A DNA stretch of 64,000 nt from Trichobilharzia regenti. Its lineage: Eukaryota; Platyhelminthes; Trematoda; Strigeidida; Schistosomatidae. A program made the position numbers and the translations under genes. The stretch is taken from assembly GCA_944472135.2 (NCBI GenBank), contig OX235265.1:89622984-89686983 (forward strand). The letters are read 5' to 3'. The notes beneath the pieces are model-generated. The model made no database searches, was not told the DNA's origin, and worked only from the letters and a program-made list of their open reading frames with translations. Position 1 is the stretch's first letter; each line of letters starts with the position of its first letter. Positions 1 to 10,999 of the stretch are shown here, piece by piece.

Positions 1-77
1 ATTAAGATAAAACTAAAGTTTTATGGTATCACCATTACCATATTTCTAGTTCTAAGTTTGATCAAGGCTTTATATTT
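1..77. other. unassigned AT-rich flank
   Basis: Nothing recognised before the first SINE. Confidence 0.5.
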
Positions 78-265
78 ACTAGTGGAGTACTGGACAGGTG
101 TTTCATCCTAGTTTGCGACTCTTCATCAGTACGCACCCATGATCTGAATATGAAGGGTTGAGCCCAGGACCTTTAGGCTACAAGATAAGCTTGTCTACCA
201 TTGAGACACTGGGACAGGATCTAGTAGTGGCCGGTAGACGAATTCTAATGTCTGTCAATTCACGA
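78..265 (-). mobile_element. alpha-type tRNA-derived SINE with hammerhead-like core, single arm
   Basis: Read on the reverse strand it shows the order typical of this family in the window: a tRNA-like part with a 'tggc/tgagacac' A-box-like region and a degenerate B box, then a core running CTGATGA, a GTCC-type stem, GAAAC, and a GTCCAGTAC tail. The stem is imperfect here (GTCG instead of GTCC). The outer body is missing, so this is a truncated copy. Confidence 0.65.
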
Positions 266-842
266 TTTATTCTATATTGAAATGAATAAAATGAGTAAAA
301 TTTAATTTGTCAATCAAACTTTCATTGCAGCGAAACCTTAACTTTGGGTATAGTTCTATACTGGTTTCGTATGTTTTCAACTCATCTTTTATTTTGATGA
401 AAGATGAATATACACTTAACCAACAAGACATGCAAAATTTGAGAAAATAATACCAATTGTTACTTTAATATACATATATATATATATACGATTGAGTGAA
501 CACTGTTTATGTATTTAATGATTTACTAGACGAATGCCACAGAGATATTTTCTACCCACACCGTAGAATTGAATTCCTGGTCAATGAACTGGAATGAAAT
601 TTTCATTATATTTTAGAGGATTTAAAAAATTTATCATTTTCCTGCCTACTTTGTCTAATACGATTTATTAAGTGAGTGAATTATCGTCCACTGATTGTGA
701 ATGGACTGGAAACGATGGCTTAAATTATATTTAACCAGTTGAGGATTTAATAAATTCCTATTCAAGTAAATAAATGGAGTGTATTCACTTAAAAGTGTTT
801 GTGAACTTTTAGGAATAACAGATTTGAAATAATGAGAAACCA
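266..842. other. unassigned AT-rich intergenic DNA
   Basis: A short TA repeat lies near 472-488. I see no coding signal or repeat match to the rest of the window. Confidence 0.5.
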
Positions 843-1190
843 GGGAGTACTGGACAGCCAGCTGCTTCCTCCTAGTTTGGGGTACTTCAGTAGTAGGCAA
901 ACACTAGGATTCATTCACACGACCTTCCAGTTAACAAAGGGGGTGGCTCGTAGATCATTCAGCTCCTAGGACAGAATCCGGTGGTAATTGAATTCGAACT
1001 TCTGATAATTCACGATATTTTTTGGCGCAACTACCAGCCAATGTCAAAGACGAATGACTGTTGTCTCGCCTGACATGATGGACCGCTCATTGAAACTCCA
1101 GGTATATACCTGTATAGATCGTGTCTGTAATGAGCAATAGGTTAATTCTCAAGTGGTGGCTTGCAGGAAATCGATTCTTTCCAAGTTTTA
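843..1190 (-). mobile_element. degenerate alpha-type SINE
   Basis: On the reverse strand a decayed hammerhead-like core lies at about 845-890. It is followed by the conserved leader words about unit spacing ('attcacgatat', 'accagccaatgtca') and by the 'gttaattctcaag' block that in other copies begins the monomer. The B box is hard to see. Confidence 0.5.
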
Positions 1191-1274
1191 TCTCGATTAG
1201 CATTAACACTTCTCTACGGTTAAAAGGTTTTTCTTCCGCACAGCTTTCAACGTCACTTAAGGTATCAAATAATC

Positions 1275-1546
1275 AGGAAGAAGTGGAGATGGATTGGTCG
1301 TACTCTAAGGAAACAAACCATCAAGTGACGTCACTAGTTAAGCCTTCGAGTGAAATCCGAATGGCAAGTGGCGAGTTGGTCGTCACTGTAAGGGTGACTT
1401 GGAGGATGTCTTGTAAAGAGGAGATGAAAGCATGTGGACAGACTTGGAGCCTGGTGAAAATGTCAGCCAAGGACCGAACGCCATGGAACGTGCGGCTGAA
1501 GCCCTATATTCCTCTAGGAGTTAAAGGAAACAATAATAATAAAGTA
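1275..1546 (+). mobile_element. RTE non-LTR retrotransposon, 3' end only
   Basis: This matches the last ~270 bases of the RTE copies at 38.96-42.24 kb and 37.3-38.1 kb: the block coding for the RTE C-terminal 'RKWRWIGH' region, then a gaagccctat 3' untranslated end and an AAT-rich tail. The coding frame is broken. It is a 5'-truncated insertion, which is normal for LINEs. The open frame over it has no independent meaning. Confidence 0.8.
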
Positions 1547-2325
1547 TCAAAAACTTCTCTGTCTCACACCCCGCAACTGGAGCAAAAAATGCATCGGAAG
1601 ATACACAAATGAAAATTAGCAATGAATAGTTTCCCTTCTCAACTTTATTCCCGATAAATTAATAATATAATAACTAATATAAAGTTTTCAGGTGTTTACG
1701 CAGATAACCAGACATGTGTTCGGTTTTTCTCATAACTGACTAATCTACCATTAGAGAAAAAACAAACGAAAAATGCGAGATATGTAAAACCGGAGAAGAC
1801 TACAAAGAGGGAAAGGTATTCTTCACCAACCAGAGCACAGAAACAAAATTGACTAACCATCAATCATAAATAAAACTTATTTGTCAGTGCGATACGTCTA
1901 CTGTGCGTTCTCCACACAAGCAAACAGAAAATTTTAAAAAAATGAGGAGAAAAGAGGCACTGAGACAATTAGCCTCTTTTGCTAATCAGTCAATCAAATC
2001 GTCATCAGACCATTTTGTCTTCAGATGATATGAATAAAATATAAATAAACTGATGAATATATCTTCAATCTTCAAGCAGAAATAAAGCCTTTTATCTTAT
2101 CTGACAATGAACAACTCCCTTTATGATACTAGTGAAATTTATCAGAATAGAAAAGAGAAAAAAAGTGTGTGTGTGTGTGGGGGGACAATTCTAAGTTAGA
2201 TTAATTTCAGACGCCAATTAATTAATTAAGAGAAAAAGAAGTAATGTATTTTATATACCGACTACTGATTGAGGTTGTTGTTCTTTTTTGACTCTTAAAA
2301 TACACCTCTGTCTCTCTAATTCTTT
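1547..2325. other. unassigned AT-rich DNA with a GT repeat
   Basis: A (GT)7 tract followed by a G run sits at about 2165-2184. Nothing else is recognised. Confidence 0.5.
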
Positions 2326-2520
2326 TGCCTTCCAAGTTTCTAGTGTCAGCTATGAAGTTCCAGAAACTACAGCTTTGTTTTCTACGGGGTTGGGTGGCTA
2401 CCTTTACAGCCAAACTTCTCTCTTTACGCAGCTTACTACGAGCTAAGCGAGACTTAAAACGGCCTCCTCAGGCAATCGAACCTGGAGAGTATTCCACGAC
2501 AAAATCACTGACGCAAATCT
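2326..2520 (-). mobile_element. degenerate RTE-tailed SINE (SINE-B)
   Basis: On the reverse strand: a tRNA-like head with a B box close to GGTTCGATTGCC near 2478, the internal block 'gtaaagagagaagtttgg', and a tail with 'agaaactt'. The order matches the better copies at 4452-4680 and 31554-31800, but the copy is strongly diverged and lacks a clean acceptor stem. Confidence 0.55.
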
Positions 2521-2872
2521 TTAATACACAGTGTGTGGTAATAGAAGTGATGAAAAAATGTCGGCTTACTATAATGAGTCTGTTAAGAAATGAAGCGGTG
2601 AAATTTTGAAAGGTATTCACTCATAGTACTGTTGCTTTTTTTTCTGTCGCTACTCATTTCATCTATTTGTAAGGGCGTCTTGCTTACTTTTATTACTTAT
2701 CTCCAATTGAAAGTAGTGTTGCTTAATAATGTTAAGGCTCTCAAGGGAGTTTTAAATAAATAAAATATAATCTCACATTGATTAACTGAGAAGCTGGCTG
2801 TAAGATCTGATTTGCTTTGTTACAGGCATCAACTGAATAGGCAAAAATCATCAAGATATCAAGAATGATAAG
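2521..2872. other. unassigned DNA
   Basis: No recognised repeat or gene. Confidence 0.45.
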
Positions 2873-3262
2873 GAATTGACATCGGTTGGAGAACCAGTGG
2901 AAACAAATAGGCAGCATAAGACAACTGTCTCATCTCTGTTCTAAATTCTTCAGCGGTTAGCACTCATGATCCCCACTCGTAGGAGTCGAACCTAGGATCT
3001 TCAGGTTAGAAGGTGAGCACATTGAACATTAAGCCTCTGTGATGTAGTCCGATAGCCCATCGATTCTAACTTCTACCAATGCACAATATGCAGAGTGACC
3101 GCCAGTCTTGGGTTCGACATCTGTTTGAGTCATCGACAGGTACTTTTAAAAGGTCTCAGACCGGAACGAATTAGCTATCCAGTAATCCCTGAGGGTTTTC
3201 GATGATTCGCCAACTGAATTCAGTTCATGATCGAACATGAAATCAACTAAATACCTGCAGAT
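2873..3262. mobile_element. palindromic alpha-type SINE pair (head to head)
   Basis: The left arm (2873-3115) reads on the reverse strand and the right arm (3128-3262) on the forward strand. The outer ends are inverted repeats of each other (left 'ggttggagaaccagtgg', right the diverged 'gttttcgatgattc'). The left arm keeps a B-box-like 'gaggagtcgaacc' block; the right arm keeps the GAAC and 'gctatccagtaat' part of the hammerhead-like core. Both arms are diverged. Confidence 0.55.
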
Positions 3263-3475
3263 TAACACTTGAAAATTAATTATCAAGATAAAAAAGACCG
3301 GAGACAATATAATAAATAATTTTATGTATTCGGAAATGCAAATGGTTCTGCCTCGGTAATTCTAGTGAGCTGTCTTGCTTTTATGAATACTTAAAGCCTT
3401 CAAAGCTTTACAAAACAGAGAAGTATGGTGCTATAAAGTTACCAGAATTTATTAAAGTTATTATTATTGTTTATC

Positions 3476-3709
3476 TTATTCCTTTACGTTCCCCAGTGGA
3501 ACATAGGTCTTCAAGCTACATCCCGAAAGTTTCAGTAGCATTGGTTTGATTTTTACAGGTTGATGTTACTAGCCTCCCATCAACCTTCCCTCTTTACTGG
3601 CTGTTCTACTGGCTTAGCGAGGTTTAGTAGTGAGTCGGCCAGGGATAGAATCCCGGACCATATCTGGCTTGGTTGGCAAGTGTTCTGCCGCTGGACGACC
3701 ACCTACGCC
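3476..3709 (-). mobile_element. RTE-tailed tRNA-derived SINE (SINE-B)
   Basis: On the reverse strand the head has a B box near 3645 ('gggattctatccctgg'). It is followed by the segment that resembles the RTE 5' leader ('gtaaagagggaaggttg') and by an RTE-like 3' end ('atgttccactggggaa'). The copy appears full-length. Confidence 0.7.
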
Positions 3710-4451
3710 TAATTAAATTGGTTAGTCTACCCTAAAATATAATCTTCAGATCACATTTAGAGTGAAAATTATTGCTCTGAGCCTTGGCTTTATGATTATA
3801 TTAGCAATCTTCTTTGAGGTATATATTTACAGCATTACGTGAATCCATCTCACTTTGATAGTCATAAACGTTAAAACAACTCTGTCTCACCTACGTTTGG
3901 CTCTGAAAAACAATAAAGAACAAACTAATAAAGTTCACCTGATAGGCCAAACTGATTCAAACAAACTTTGTGCAAGCTGCGTCTCACTCATATTGCTTAC
4001 CAATATATCATGAATACAATGCTGATAAAATCCAGTAAAACCTTTCAGCACTTTAATTTCCTTTCAATGTAGTCTCAATTTTCTCCAGGTAAGATGTTGA
4101 CGTAATTTTTTTGAAATGTAATTTTAATGCAGTCATCCAGTAAATTCATTCTCATGAGCCTAAAAGAGGGAATGAAATTCTGTGAATGATGAGACTGTCA
4201 GAATCATAAGACAATGTTAGTTTTAACAAATTTCTCTACACATATTCAATTTTTAACCTGTAATTCGTTTTGACATTAATATTTGTAAGAAAAATTAATA
4301 ATAAGTTACTGTGCTGACTTTTGTTTTACATGGTTAGTTTCTCCCGGGGATATATCCTGGAGCTTAGATTAGTGGGTAAGATGTAATCAGTTCCAAAAGA
4401 ATGCGTACTCACCAAACCTTTCATCTGCTATGTCGTCATTAGAATCGGTCG
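3710..4451. other. unassigned AT-rich DNA
   Basis: No repeat shared with the rest of the window and no coding signal seen. Confidence 0.45.
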
Positions 4452-4680
4452 TTTCTTTCCTTCACGTTTCCCAGTGGAACATAGGGCTGCAAGCTAGAGA
4501 CTTGAAGTTTCTGTAACAGTATTTATCTTTACAGGATGCGGTTGCAAGCCTTATGCCCAACCTTTCCTCTTCACCAGCTTTACTTCTGGCTGAGTGGAGT
4601 AAATGAGTGCGCCGGTCGAGGATCGAACCCCGGAACATGTGCATGGTCGGCGGGCGTCCTGACCGCTATACCACCGACGC
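4452..4680 (-). mobile_element. RTE-tailed tRNA-derived SINE (SINE-B)
   Basis: A well preserved copy. On the reverse strand it starts GCGTCGGTGGTATAGCGGTC (A-box region), has the anticodon-arm hairpin around 'gaccatgcacatg', a B box 'gggttcgatcc', then the internal 'gaagaggaaaggttggg' block, the 'agaaacttcaag' block, and an RTE-like end 'ccctatgttccactggg'. It abuts the next SINE directly. Confidence 0.8.
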
Positions 4681-4685
4681 AAAAT

Positions 4686-4812
4686 CTGGGAATACTGGAC
4701 AGCTGTTTCGCCCTAGTTTGGGATTCTTCATCAGTACGCATCCACCGGGGTTCGAACCAAGGACCTTCTGGTTACAAGGCGAGCTCGTATACCATTAGGC
4801 CACTGGGACCCT
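4686..4812 (-). mobile_element. alpha-type SINE, single arm
   Basis: The reverse strand reads a tRNA-like part with B box GGTTCGAACCC near 4749, then CTGATGA, a GTCC-like stem and loop (aatcccaaactaggg), CGAAAC, and GTCCAGTA. It is one of the cleaner cores in the window. It joins the 3' side of the SINE-B head, so one of the two probably inserted at the edge of the other. Confidence 0.75.
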
Positions 4813-4985
4813 AAAGTCAGTAACTAGTGTAATGTGTCTAGTCCTATCTTCGGTGCAGACTGAATTCTATCAGTCAAGCTTGCAATGTGACCACCATGCT
4901 AGGTGGCTCGCCATTATGGTGCACTGTGAAATGTTGGTATTAGATGGTTGGAGGCAGTCGGCAGGAAGCCTTGATCTAGAATATT
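4813..4985. mobile_element. rearranged SINE-C type repeat
   Basis: The words 'gactgaattctatcagtca' and 'ggttggaggcagtcggcagg' both recur in the insertion at 50258-50451. Here the two blocks are in the opposite relative orientation, so this copy is internally inverted or a composite. Confidence 0.55.
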
Positions 4986-5570
4986 CTGTATATATATATA
5001 TGTAATTGCAGAGCCAGAAGAGGAATTTATCGAAAAGGATATTTTTTGCTCAATTATTTTGTGTTTTATAAATCAGAGATTAACAGTAAGATCATTATAG
5101 TTCAGATGTACCAGCTAATAAAGAATAAGTCATACAATTGGAAAGGTAAAATTGCAAATCAATAAAAACGGTCACTAGTGCTAATCAGCAACCAATTAAG
5201 ACAAAGGATGTCAAAAGATACAGTTATATAATTCATGAAGAATTCACATAACTTCACTTCATATTAAAAATTTTGCTGAAGACGTTGTCTAGATGAATAA
5301 CAAAAGCTTAGTAACCGACTCATCCAGCTCAGAGAACGCAACCATAACAGAATACGATATTATAAACTGGTGAGGATAACTGTAGTTTGAGGTGACATTT
5401 GAAGTTGAAATGTAAAGCTAATTTCTGGCAGTCTTACTTTAAACAGACGAAAATCCCTAAAATCTCCCTCATACGATTTATGTAAGGTATATATTTCATA
5501 CGTTGAACATTGATATTAGGATTTAATTTATTTAAGTCAACTATTGTTCTTCCAGTCGACTGAAGGAACA
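4986..5570. other. unassigned AT-rich DNA
   Basis: A short TA tract lies at about 4990-5001. Nothing else recognised. Confidence 0.45.
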
Positions 5571-5574
5571 AAAG

Positions 5575-5890
5575 TATTCGGATCCTAGGCCGGATTTTTC
5601 GACGATATTTGAGGATTTACATGTCGTCACTTGATGGATGGTGACTGGGAGTGGAATCCGGCATGAGCACTTCGTCCTATTCGGGACTCGTTAGTTGAAT
5701 TTACCTATATTCCCAGTGATGAGTACAAACTCGGAAGAATTACATATCCTAAATTCCACCGCTGCCCACCATCCACAAAATAGTATCAGTGCTAATCTTC
5801 AGATACCGTCGAAGCGTCCGTACCAACATCTGACACGTCAACAGAGACCGAGTATTTCAATCCAATCAATCAATGGAATATACAGAATTA
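5575..5890. mobile_element. inverted pair of classical alpha repeats with hammerhead relics
   Basis: The left arm (about 5575-5700, reverse strand) reads CTAACGA, then an intact GTCC/GGAC stem with a six-base loop, GAAG, and a 'ccggattccac' tail. The right arm (about 5715-5890, forward) reads TGATGAG, a weaker stem, GAAG, and 'atcctaaattccac'. This matches the layout of the schistosome alpha repeat hammerhead (CTGATGA, GTCC...GGAC, GAAA, then GATTCCAC). The CTGATGA G-to-A change on the left should kill cleavage. Confidence 0.6.
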
Positions 5891-6507
5891 AAATCAAAGA
5901 ATCATGTTTATTATTGAACAGCACTCAAGTTATCTAATTAATATTCTGCAGACGGCTGGGTGAAAGCTTTCTATTTAAAATGAAGGTGAAAATGAGTTGT
6001 GAAAGATGCACAGAATACTGGAACTTAAGTTTCTTGTCATTCTACACTGAATCTGGTCCAATCTAGAATCTGTTATCCAAAGAAATCCATAGGCCAGTAA
6101 GGCATTAACTATGGTGATGAAAACAGTGTCTTTAAAACTGAGAAAAAACCAGTCCCTACTCATGTCACTTTCAAAGTTGACAGTGTATCACATAAAATGA
6201 TATACAGCTGAGTTGCTCTTACCATGTGCTAACCTCATTTCTGAGTACAGAGCTACCTGTACTTATTATCAACTGAAAGTGGACAGATACGCATCGCAAA
6301 TCGCCTGCGAACACCTTTATGAGTTCACATTTACCGATCAGAACAATTACATTAGAAAGGTGAAGAGACTCACATCTGTTTGATTCTGTGACTACATTTC
6401 TCGAAGGCTTCAGTTCACAGATTCCCCGTCCATTGATGGTGGAATAACCCTTCATCAAATTGAATCAAGACATGAATGGGATATTTTTTACTGTCTCTGA
6501 CAATATC
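5891..6507. other. unassigned DNA
   Basis: No gene or shared repeat seen. Confidence 0.45.
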
Positions 6508-6508
6508 G

Positions 6509-6705
6509 TGCGTCGGTGGCACAGTGGTTAGGACTCTCGCCGACCATGCACATGGTCCGGAGTTCGAGCCCTCGCCGACGCACACCTGATATCTATGGTC
6601 GGCCTGCGAAATTTGGGCTACCGATATCCACGCTAAAAATTCCATACTTGTACAAAAAATACAGTGTGGAATCAAGCTGTAATCAAAAATAAAAAATAAA
6701 ATAAA
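6509..6705 (+). mobile_element. tRNA-derived SINE with the 'ggtcggcctgc' body (SINE-B')
   Basis: The head is tRNA-sized (6509-6583) and closed by a perfect nine-base acceptor-like stem, GTGCGTCGG with CCGACGCAC. It has an A-box-like 'tggcacagtggtt', an anticodon-arm hairpin, and a B box-like 'agttcgagccc'. The body (6584-6690) begins 'acctgatatctatggtcgg' and ends 'gtggaatcaagctgtaatc' with an A-rich tail. The body differs from SINE-B, while the head is shared with it. Confidence 0.8.
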
Positions 6706-7070
6706 TCTTTACTATGCTAAGCTGAAACAATCGCCACCAAGCCATTCCAACCCAGACTGTGTGTGTGAAAGGAAATTGAGGTTACTTTGACCTTAGCTTA
6801 GTAAAAATTGCTCGAATGACTATATTACTGTGCATTCTATCACACCACTACTCTCTGTTACTATTTATGACCCAACCATCTTAATTGATTTAAAACCACT
6901 CCAGAATGCTTTCTTCTATGTTATTAGGTATTCGCCTCCATGTATGTTGTTGAGGTATTAATACTTGGTTGAACAACATTCACTATAATCAAGAGTAGGC
7001 ATTCAAATTAATTATAAGTATCTAGTTTCATTCTGTACCATTTTAATATTCATGTTACCACTTCACTCAT
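6706..7070. other. unassigned DNA
   Basis: Nothing recognised. Confidence 0.45.
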
Positions 7071-8150
7071 TATGATTATTCCCTTGGGTTCATAGCGCGA
7101 AATACGGTTACAACAGCATACCTCGATTTTATCCAGTTTTCTGTAGTCCTTTTCAGCTAGCTCGACGATCGTCCACTAGTTTTCATCTCCATGCCGTCCT
7201 CAGGCAAACACCAGACTCATGGTTTTTTCCTTTAGGTACCATTTTAGGGCCTGGCGCGTGATGTCAATCAATGGTCTCCATGTCATGTGCCAAATCCATC
7301 CTTATTTTCCTCGGTATATTTGTAGAACAATAGGTTCTTGGTTAGGTTGTTACCAGAATTTCCTATTGCTAATCCTTTCTGGTCTGTTAGAAATAGATCA
7401 TAGATGAATCGACTTTACATTACTGTTGAAAATCCAAATCTTTTTCTTTATGCTGGGTGCAATAAATTTCCAGACCGATTTTAGAGTTATTTAAGATCTG
7501 TCTTGTTGTTCGACTCCTCCCTTATACATTCTCATCAGTACTGCCTGTAGTTGGAAAGATCTTGCCAGGATAAGTGAAAGAGGCAATCTTCTTTAGATTT
7601 CTCCCAATTGATTGTGACTGATGATGATGGTGGCCGTCAGTAGGATATTTGCATCATCTCTGCCTTCCCTTCTCTATCTTTACTTGAAGTCCCGTTTTCA
7701 CTGCATCTTCTGCCAACTTAATGGTACATCTTCAAGTTAATGTGACATTAAACATTAATCGTTCGTCAATTCCAGATCATTTAGAGTCTTCTTATCTGTC
7801 CAGATTATTCTTGTCTTCTCGCTCTCCACTCACGGTGTTCCGCATAATCCAGTCTACCACACTTAAAATTAAGATATGATAGAGAAGATTTGTAGCTCAG
7901 AGAACACAACCACATAAAAAAAAACACTTAGTATTATCATCGATGATAACAGGCAGCCTTGAATTACTCCTGTTTTCACTTTAAAGGCTACACTGAATTT
8001 TCCGTTATGAATCAACTGGCGTGTGGAATCGTCATATAGCTGCTGTATGTGGTTGATAAAGGATTTGGTCACTCCATGCTGTTTTATAAAAGTGCAACTT
8101 CTATGCATAGTTCTGTTATGCTGTATGGAGCCAAACAAGCCTCCAAATAA
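7071..8150 (-). mobile_element. old RTE retrotransposon, 5'-truncated
   Basis: The 3' end lies at 7071 with the tell-tale 'cccttgggttc' motif (reverse complement of the RTE end). The reverse-strand reading at 8138-7869 gives RTE RT motifs: INHIQQLYDDSTRQLIHNGK followed by TGVIQGCLLS, matching 'LIQQLYDN.TCQVIHNGK' and 'TGVRQGCLLSP' in the younger copies. The FADD catalytic box and the C-terminal part are frame-broken. Confidence 0.8.
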
Positions 8151-8519
8151 AATGCGCTGATTTTACACTGCTAGTCTCGTTCTTCTTACCTTGACTGAGA
8201 TTACAATGTACATTTGAAAGAAGGTTATGTGTAAGCCTGTCATAAATGGTAATTGATGATAGATGGGATACTGAATGACAGAAGAAGTGGATAACAAAAT
8301 ATTATGCTGTTTAGCTTATTGTAATATTATAAATTGATTTTTTTTACAAACAGTAGACTTATTTTACTTCGTATTGTAAGTGTACTGTGAATTCCTACGC
8401 AAAGACTACTCCTGCGATGAAATTTTCACTGAACTATTACTTTATACAAAGTAATTTCCATAGAACACTTAAAAGAAGATAAAAGTGGCCTATAAACTTG
8501 ACCAAAAGGGATAATTAGA

Positions 8520-9050
8520 GTGTGATATCAAAATTTGGCTGCTTCATTTAACAAGGCAGCATCGTTTCAACTACAGATGGAAGGCATGAAGATGTTAAAG
8601 GCGGCCAAGATTAGGAGAGCAGGACATAACTTCATGATTCTGTAGCTGGTGTGGACATGTAGAGTATGCACCATACAGAACGAAATTCATATTTTTTTAA
8701 CTCCAATTTCAAGCTATTTCTTCTATATGGTTCAGAGAATCGATACATCTGGAAAAGCATTACCAACAGACTACTGTAGACTTTCATCAACAGTTGCCCT
8801 CTTCGCTGGCTGAATACAAAAAATCAAATGGCTAAGAAGGACTAATAACATGAAATTCTCGTAATAAATCAACCAAGAATATATCGCCCAACAAGTATAC
8901 AGAAGAGGACAGTGATGAACTGGATATATGCTGAGGAGAAAATTGAATGAAATTAAGCGTAAGGCGGATCATTGAGAGGAACCTGAATGAGAAACAAAGA
9001 GGGAAGCAATAAGGTAAATACACTATCAATTCCAAAAAAAGGTAAATACA
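8520..9050 (+). mobile_element. very old RTE fragment
   Basis: Forward-strand words at 8545-8960 match the RTE 3' third: 'tttcaactacag', 'ctatatggttcagagaatc' (LLYGSE motif), 'actttcatcaacagttg' and 'tcgcccaacaagtatacag'. Reading frames are destroyed. A second weak match lies at 9265-9345. A (AAT)5-type repeat is not present at this end. Confidence 0.6.
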
Positions 9051-10489
9051 CACCAGTCAAACGACCAATCAGATCTCTCAGCATAACAAATCCATACTTT
9101 TCATAATATCCATTGTAAGTTCCACCCTAACTTTAATCATTAGCCTAACCTAATCCTACTCAAACCTTAACCCTGAATGAGGATGAAACTTTCGACGAAG
9201 ATTATGAAAAGCATCCATTTCGTGATGCTAAACGATCTGATTGACTACCATATCTATTCCTTACCGTTATCTTGAAGAGCTGAATGTTGATCTGAGTATG
9301 ACATGGAGGAAATCCTTCAAGAAGGAAACAAAGGCTTGTGGATAATCGTAGAGTGGATAAATGTGACACTCAGGATCCAAGAGATTAATTATACTATAAT
9401 ACTTATATAACAAAAAGAAATTCAGATGATTTCATTGTGAATCTACAACTAAACAAGAGAAGTAAATGCACTTCCTAACAATCTCTGTATGTGTGTGCAA
9501 CAAAATAACAGCAGTAATAGGAATCACAAAGGGGTATTTCCTCCATAAAGCACATAGCGCAAAAATAAGCGATAAGATTTCAGATAAACACAGCGATAGA
9601 CGGAAAAGTATAATAATATGATAAAAGAAAAATAGATGATAAACTCTCACTAAGAGTGAACTATTTTTTTAGGTGAATACCAACCACTTGAAAGTATATA
9701 TGTTTATATTATCCAGTTTTTACAGTGACCAAGCGACCGACACACAAAAAGCTAACCGTATGATAATAAAACAGACATTTATAATAATAATAATAATGAC
9801 TGTCATAGTGGGCAAAAACAAACCAAATACATATCAAATAAGAGTTTGAGGTGACAAAAAACAAAACAAGAAAAGATGCAAGCAAGAAAATAAACACAGT
9901 ATAATGAGAGGAATTTATCCCCATGTATATACTTTTAAAAGCAGGGGTGTTACACTTTGACATATCTATCTATCTATCTGTCGGAATGTAAAAGTATTTG
10001 GCGATTCATACGTCAGGACCAAAACAAAGAGAATAAAAGTGTGCACATACACAGAGAGAAAAAATGTTCCTCTTATAATGTAAACTATTGTTTTACTTCA
10101 CATATGTATTATATATCCGCATTGAAGTGGACAAGATTAACAAAGGCAGTAGTATATTTAGAAAATCATAAACTTTATATTGATGTCACAATTCACTATA
10201 TCGTCATTATAAAAGTCTTTGTATTTTCCAATGAATGAAAAAGCAAAATGATATTGCTTCCTATTGACATTTTGCTATTCAATACTGCTACTAATGGCTT
10301 TGTCAAAACAATACCAAACTGAAATTTATTAAATCTCAGCTCATTTATATATACGGTAACTTAATCATAGTTCTTCAGTATAAGGTAATTTTTTTAACAT
10401 GACAGGGAAGACAAACTAAATGTAGATTGCAGGATATGATAGGTCTATGAAATTATAAAACCAAAATATGGTTAGATAATGAAATGGCT
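9051..10489. other. unassigned AT-rich DNA with short tandem repeats
   Basis: Contains an AAT run near 9782-9796 and a CTAT run at 9961-9979. No convincing coding sequence; the open frames here are low-complexity. Confidence 0.5.
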
Positions 10490-10955
10490 TACCAAATTTA
10501 TGATCAATCCAATCAAAACCCTGGAAACACACACTTGGATATCAATCTAATGCTCACTAGCAACTAGTTCTATTCAGGTAGGTAGTTACCCAGGTTCTAG
10601 TGAGGATTCGTGACTGGCAGTGGGGTACAGCAGGTCGTGTATGAGTGCAGGTACTCGCCAGTGACATTGGCTAGTGGTCGCGCTATATCGTGAACTAGCA
10701 GAAATTAAAAGTCATGGGCCATTAGATCGGGTCCGAGTGGCTTAATGGTCTATGAGTTCACCTTTTAACTAAAAAGTCCTGGATTCTAACTCCAGTGGTG
10801 AATGTGTACTGATGAAGAGTTCGAAACTAGGATGAAACAGCTGGATGTCCAGTACTCACTGGTTTTCCAGTGGTTCTCTAACTGATGTCAGCTCATGATG
10901 AAATCCTCCGTGAAATCAAAAGAAATCCCTACAAAACCAATACTTGAAAATTTCG
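10490..10955 (+). mobile_element. near full-length alpha-type SINE
   Basis: Order on the forward strand: the tail of a preceding monomer (10490-10545), the leader with 'ggtaggtagttaccc' and 'agtggggtacagcagg', the tRNA-like part 'agtggcttaatggtc' (A box) and a degenerate B box 'gattctaactcc', the core CTGATGA-agagTTCG-loop-GGATGAAAC at 10812-10842, then 'gtccagtactcactgg' and the outer body 'ttctctaactgatgtcagc'. It shows that monomers can be joined head to tail. Confidence 0.8.
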
Positions 10956-10999
10956 TTATTGTCAAAACTAATTCTGTAGACCTATTGCTGATGAGTTTA

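Noticed and set aside
6509..6583. Candidate functional tRNA gene with strong acceptor stem
   Set aside because: Same head is fused to SINE bodies in several copies, and the anticodon loop is not a standard seven-base loop.
9120..9180. Telomere-like words (ctaacctaatcc, ttaaccctga)
   Set aside because: Too short and irregular to be an interstitial telomere array.
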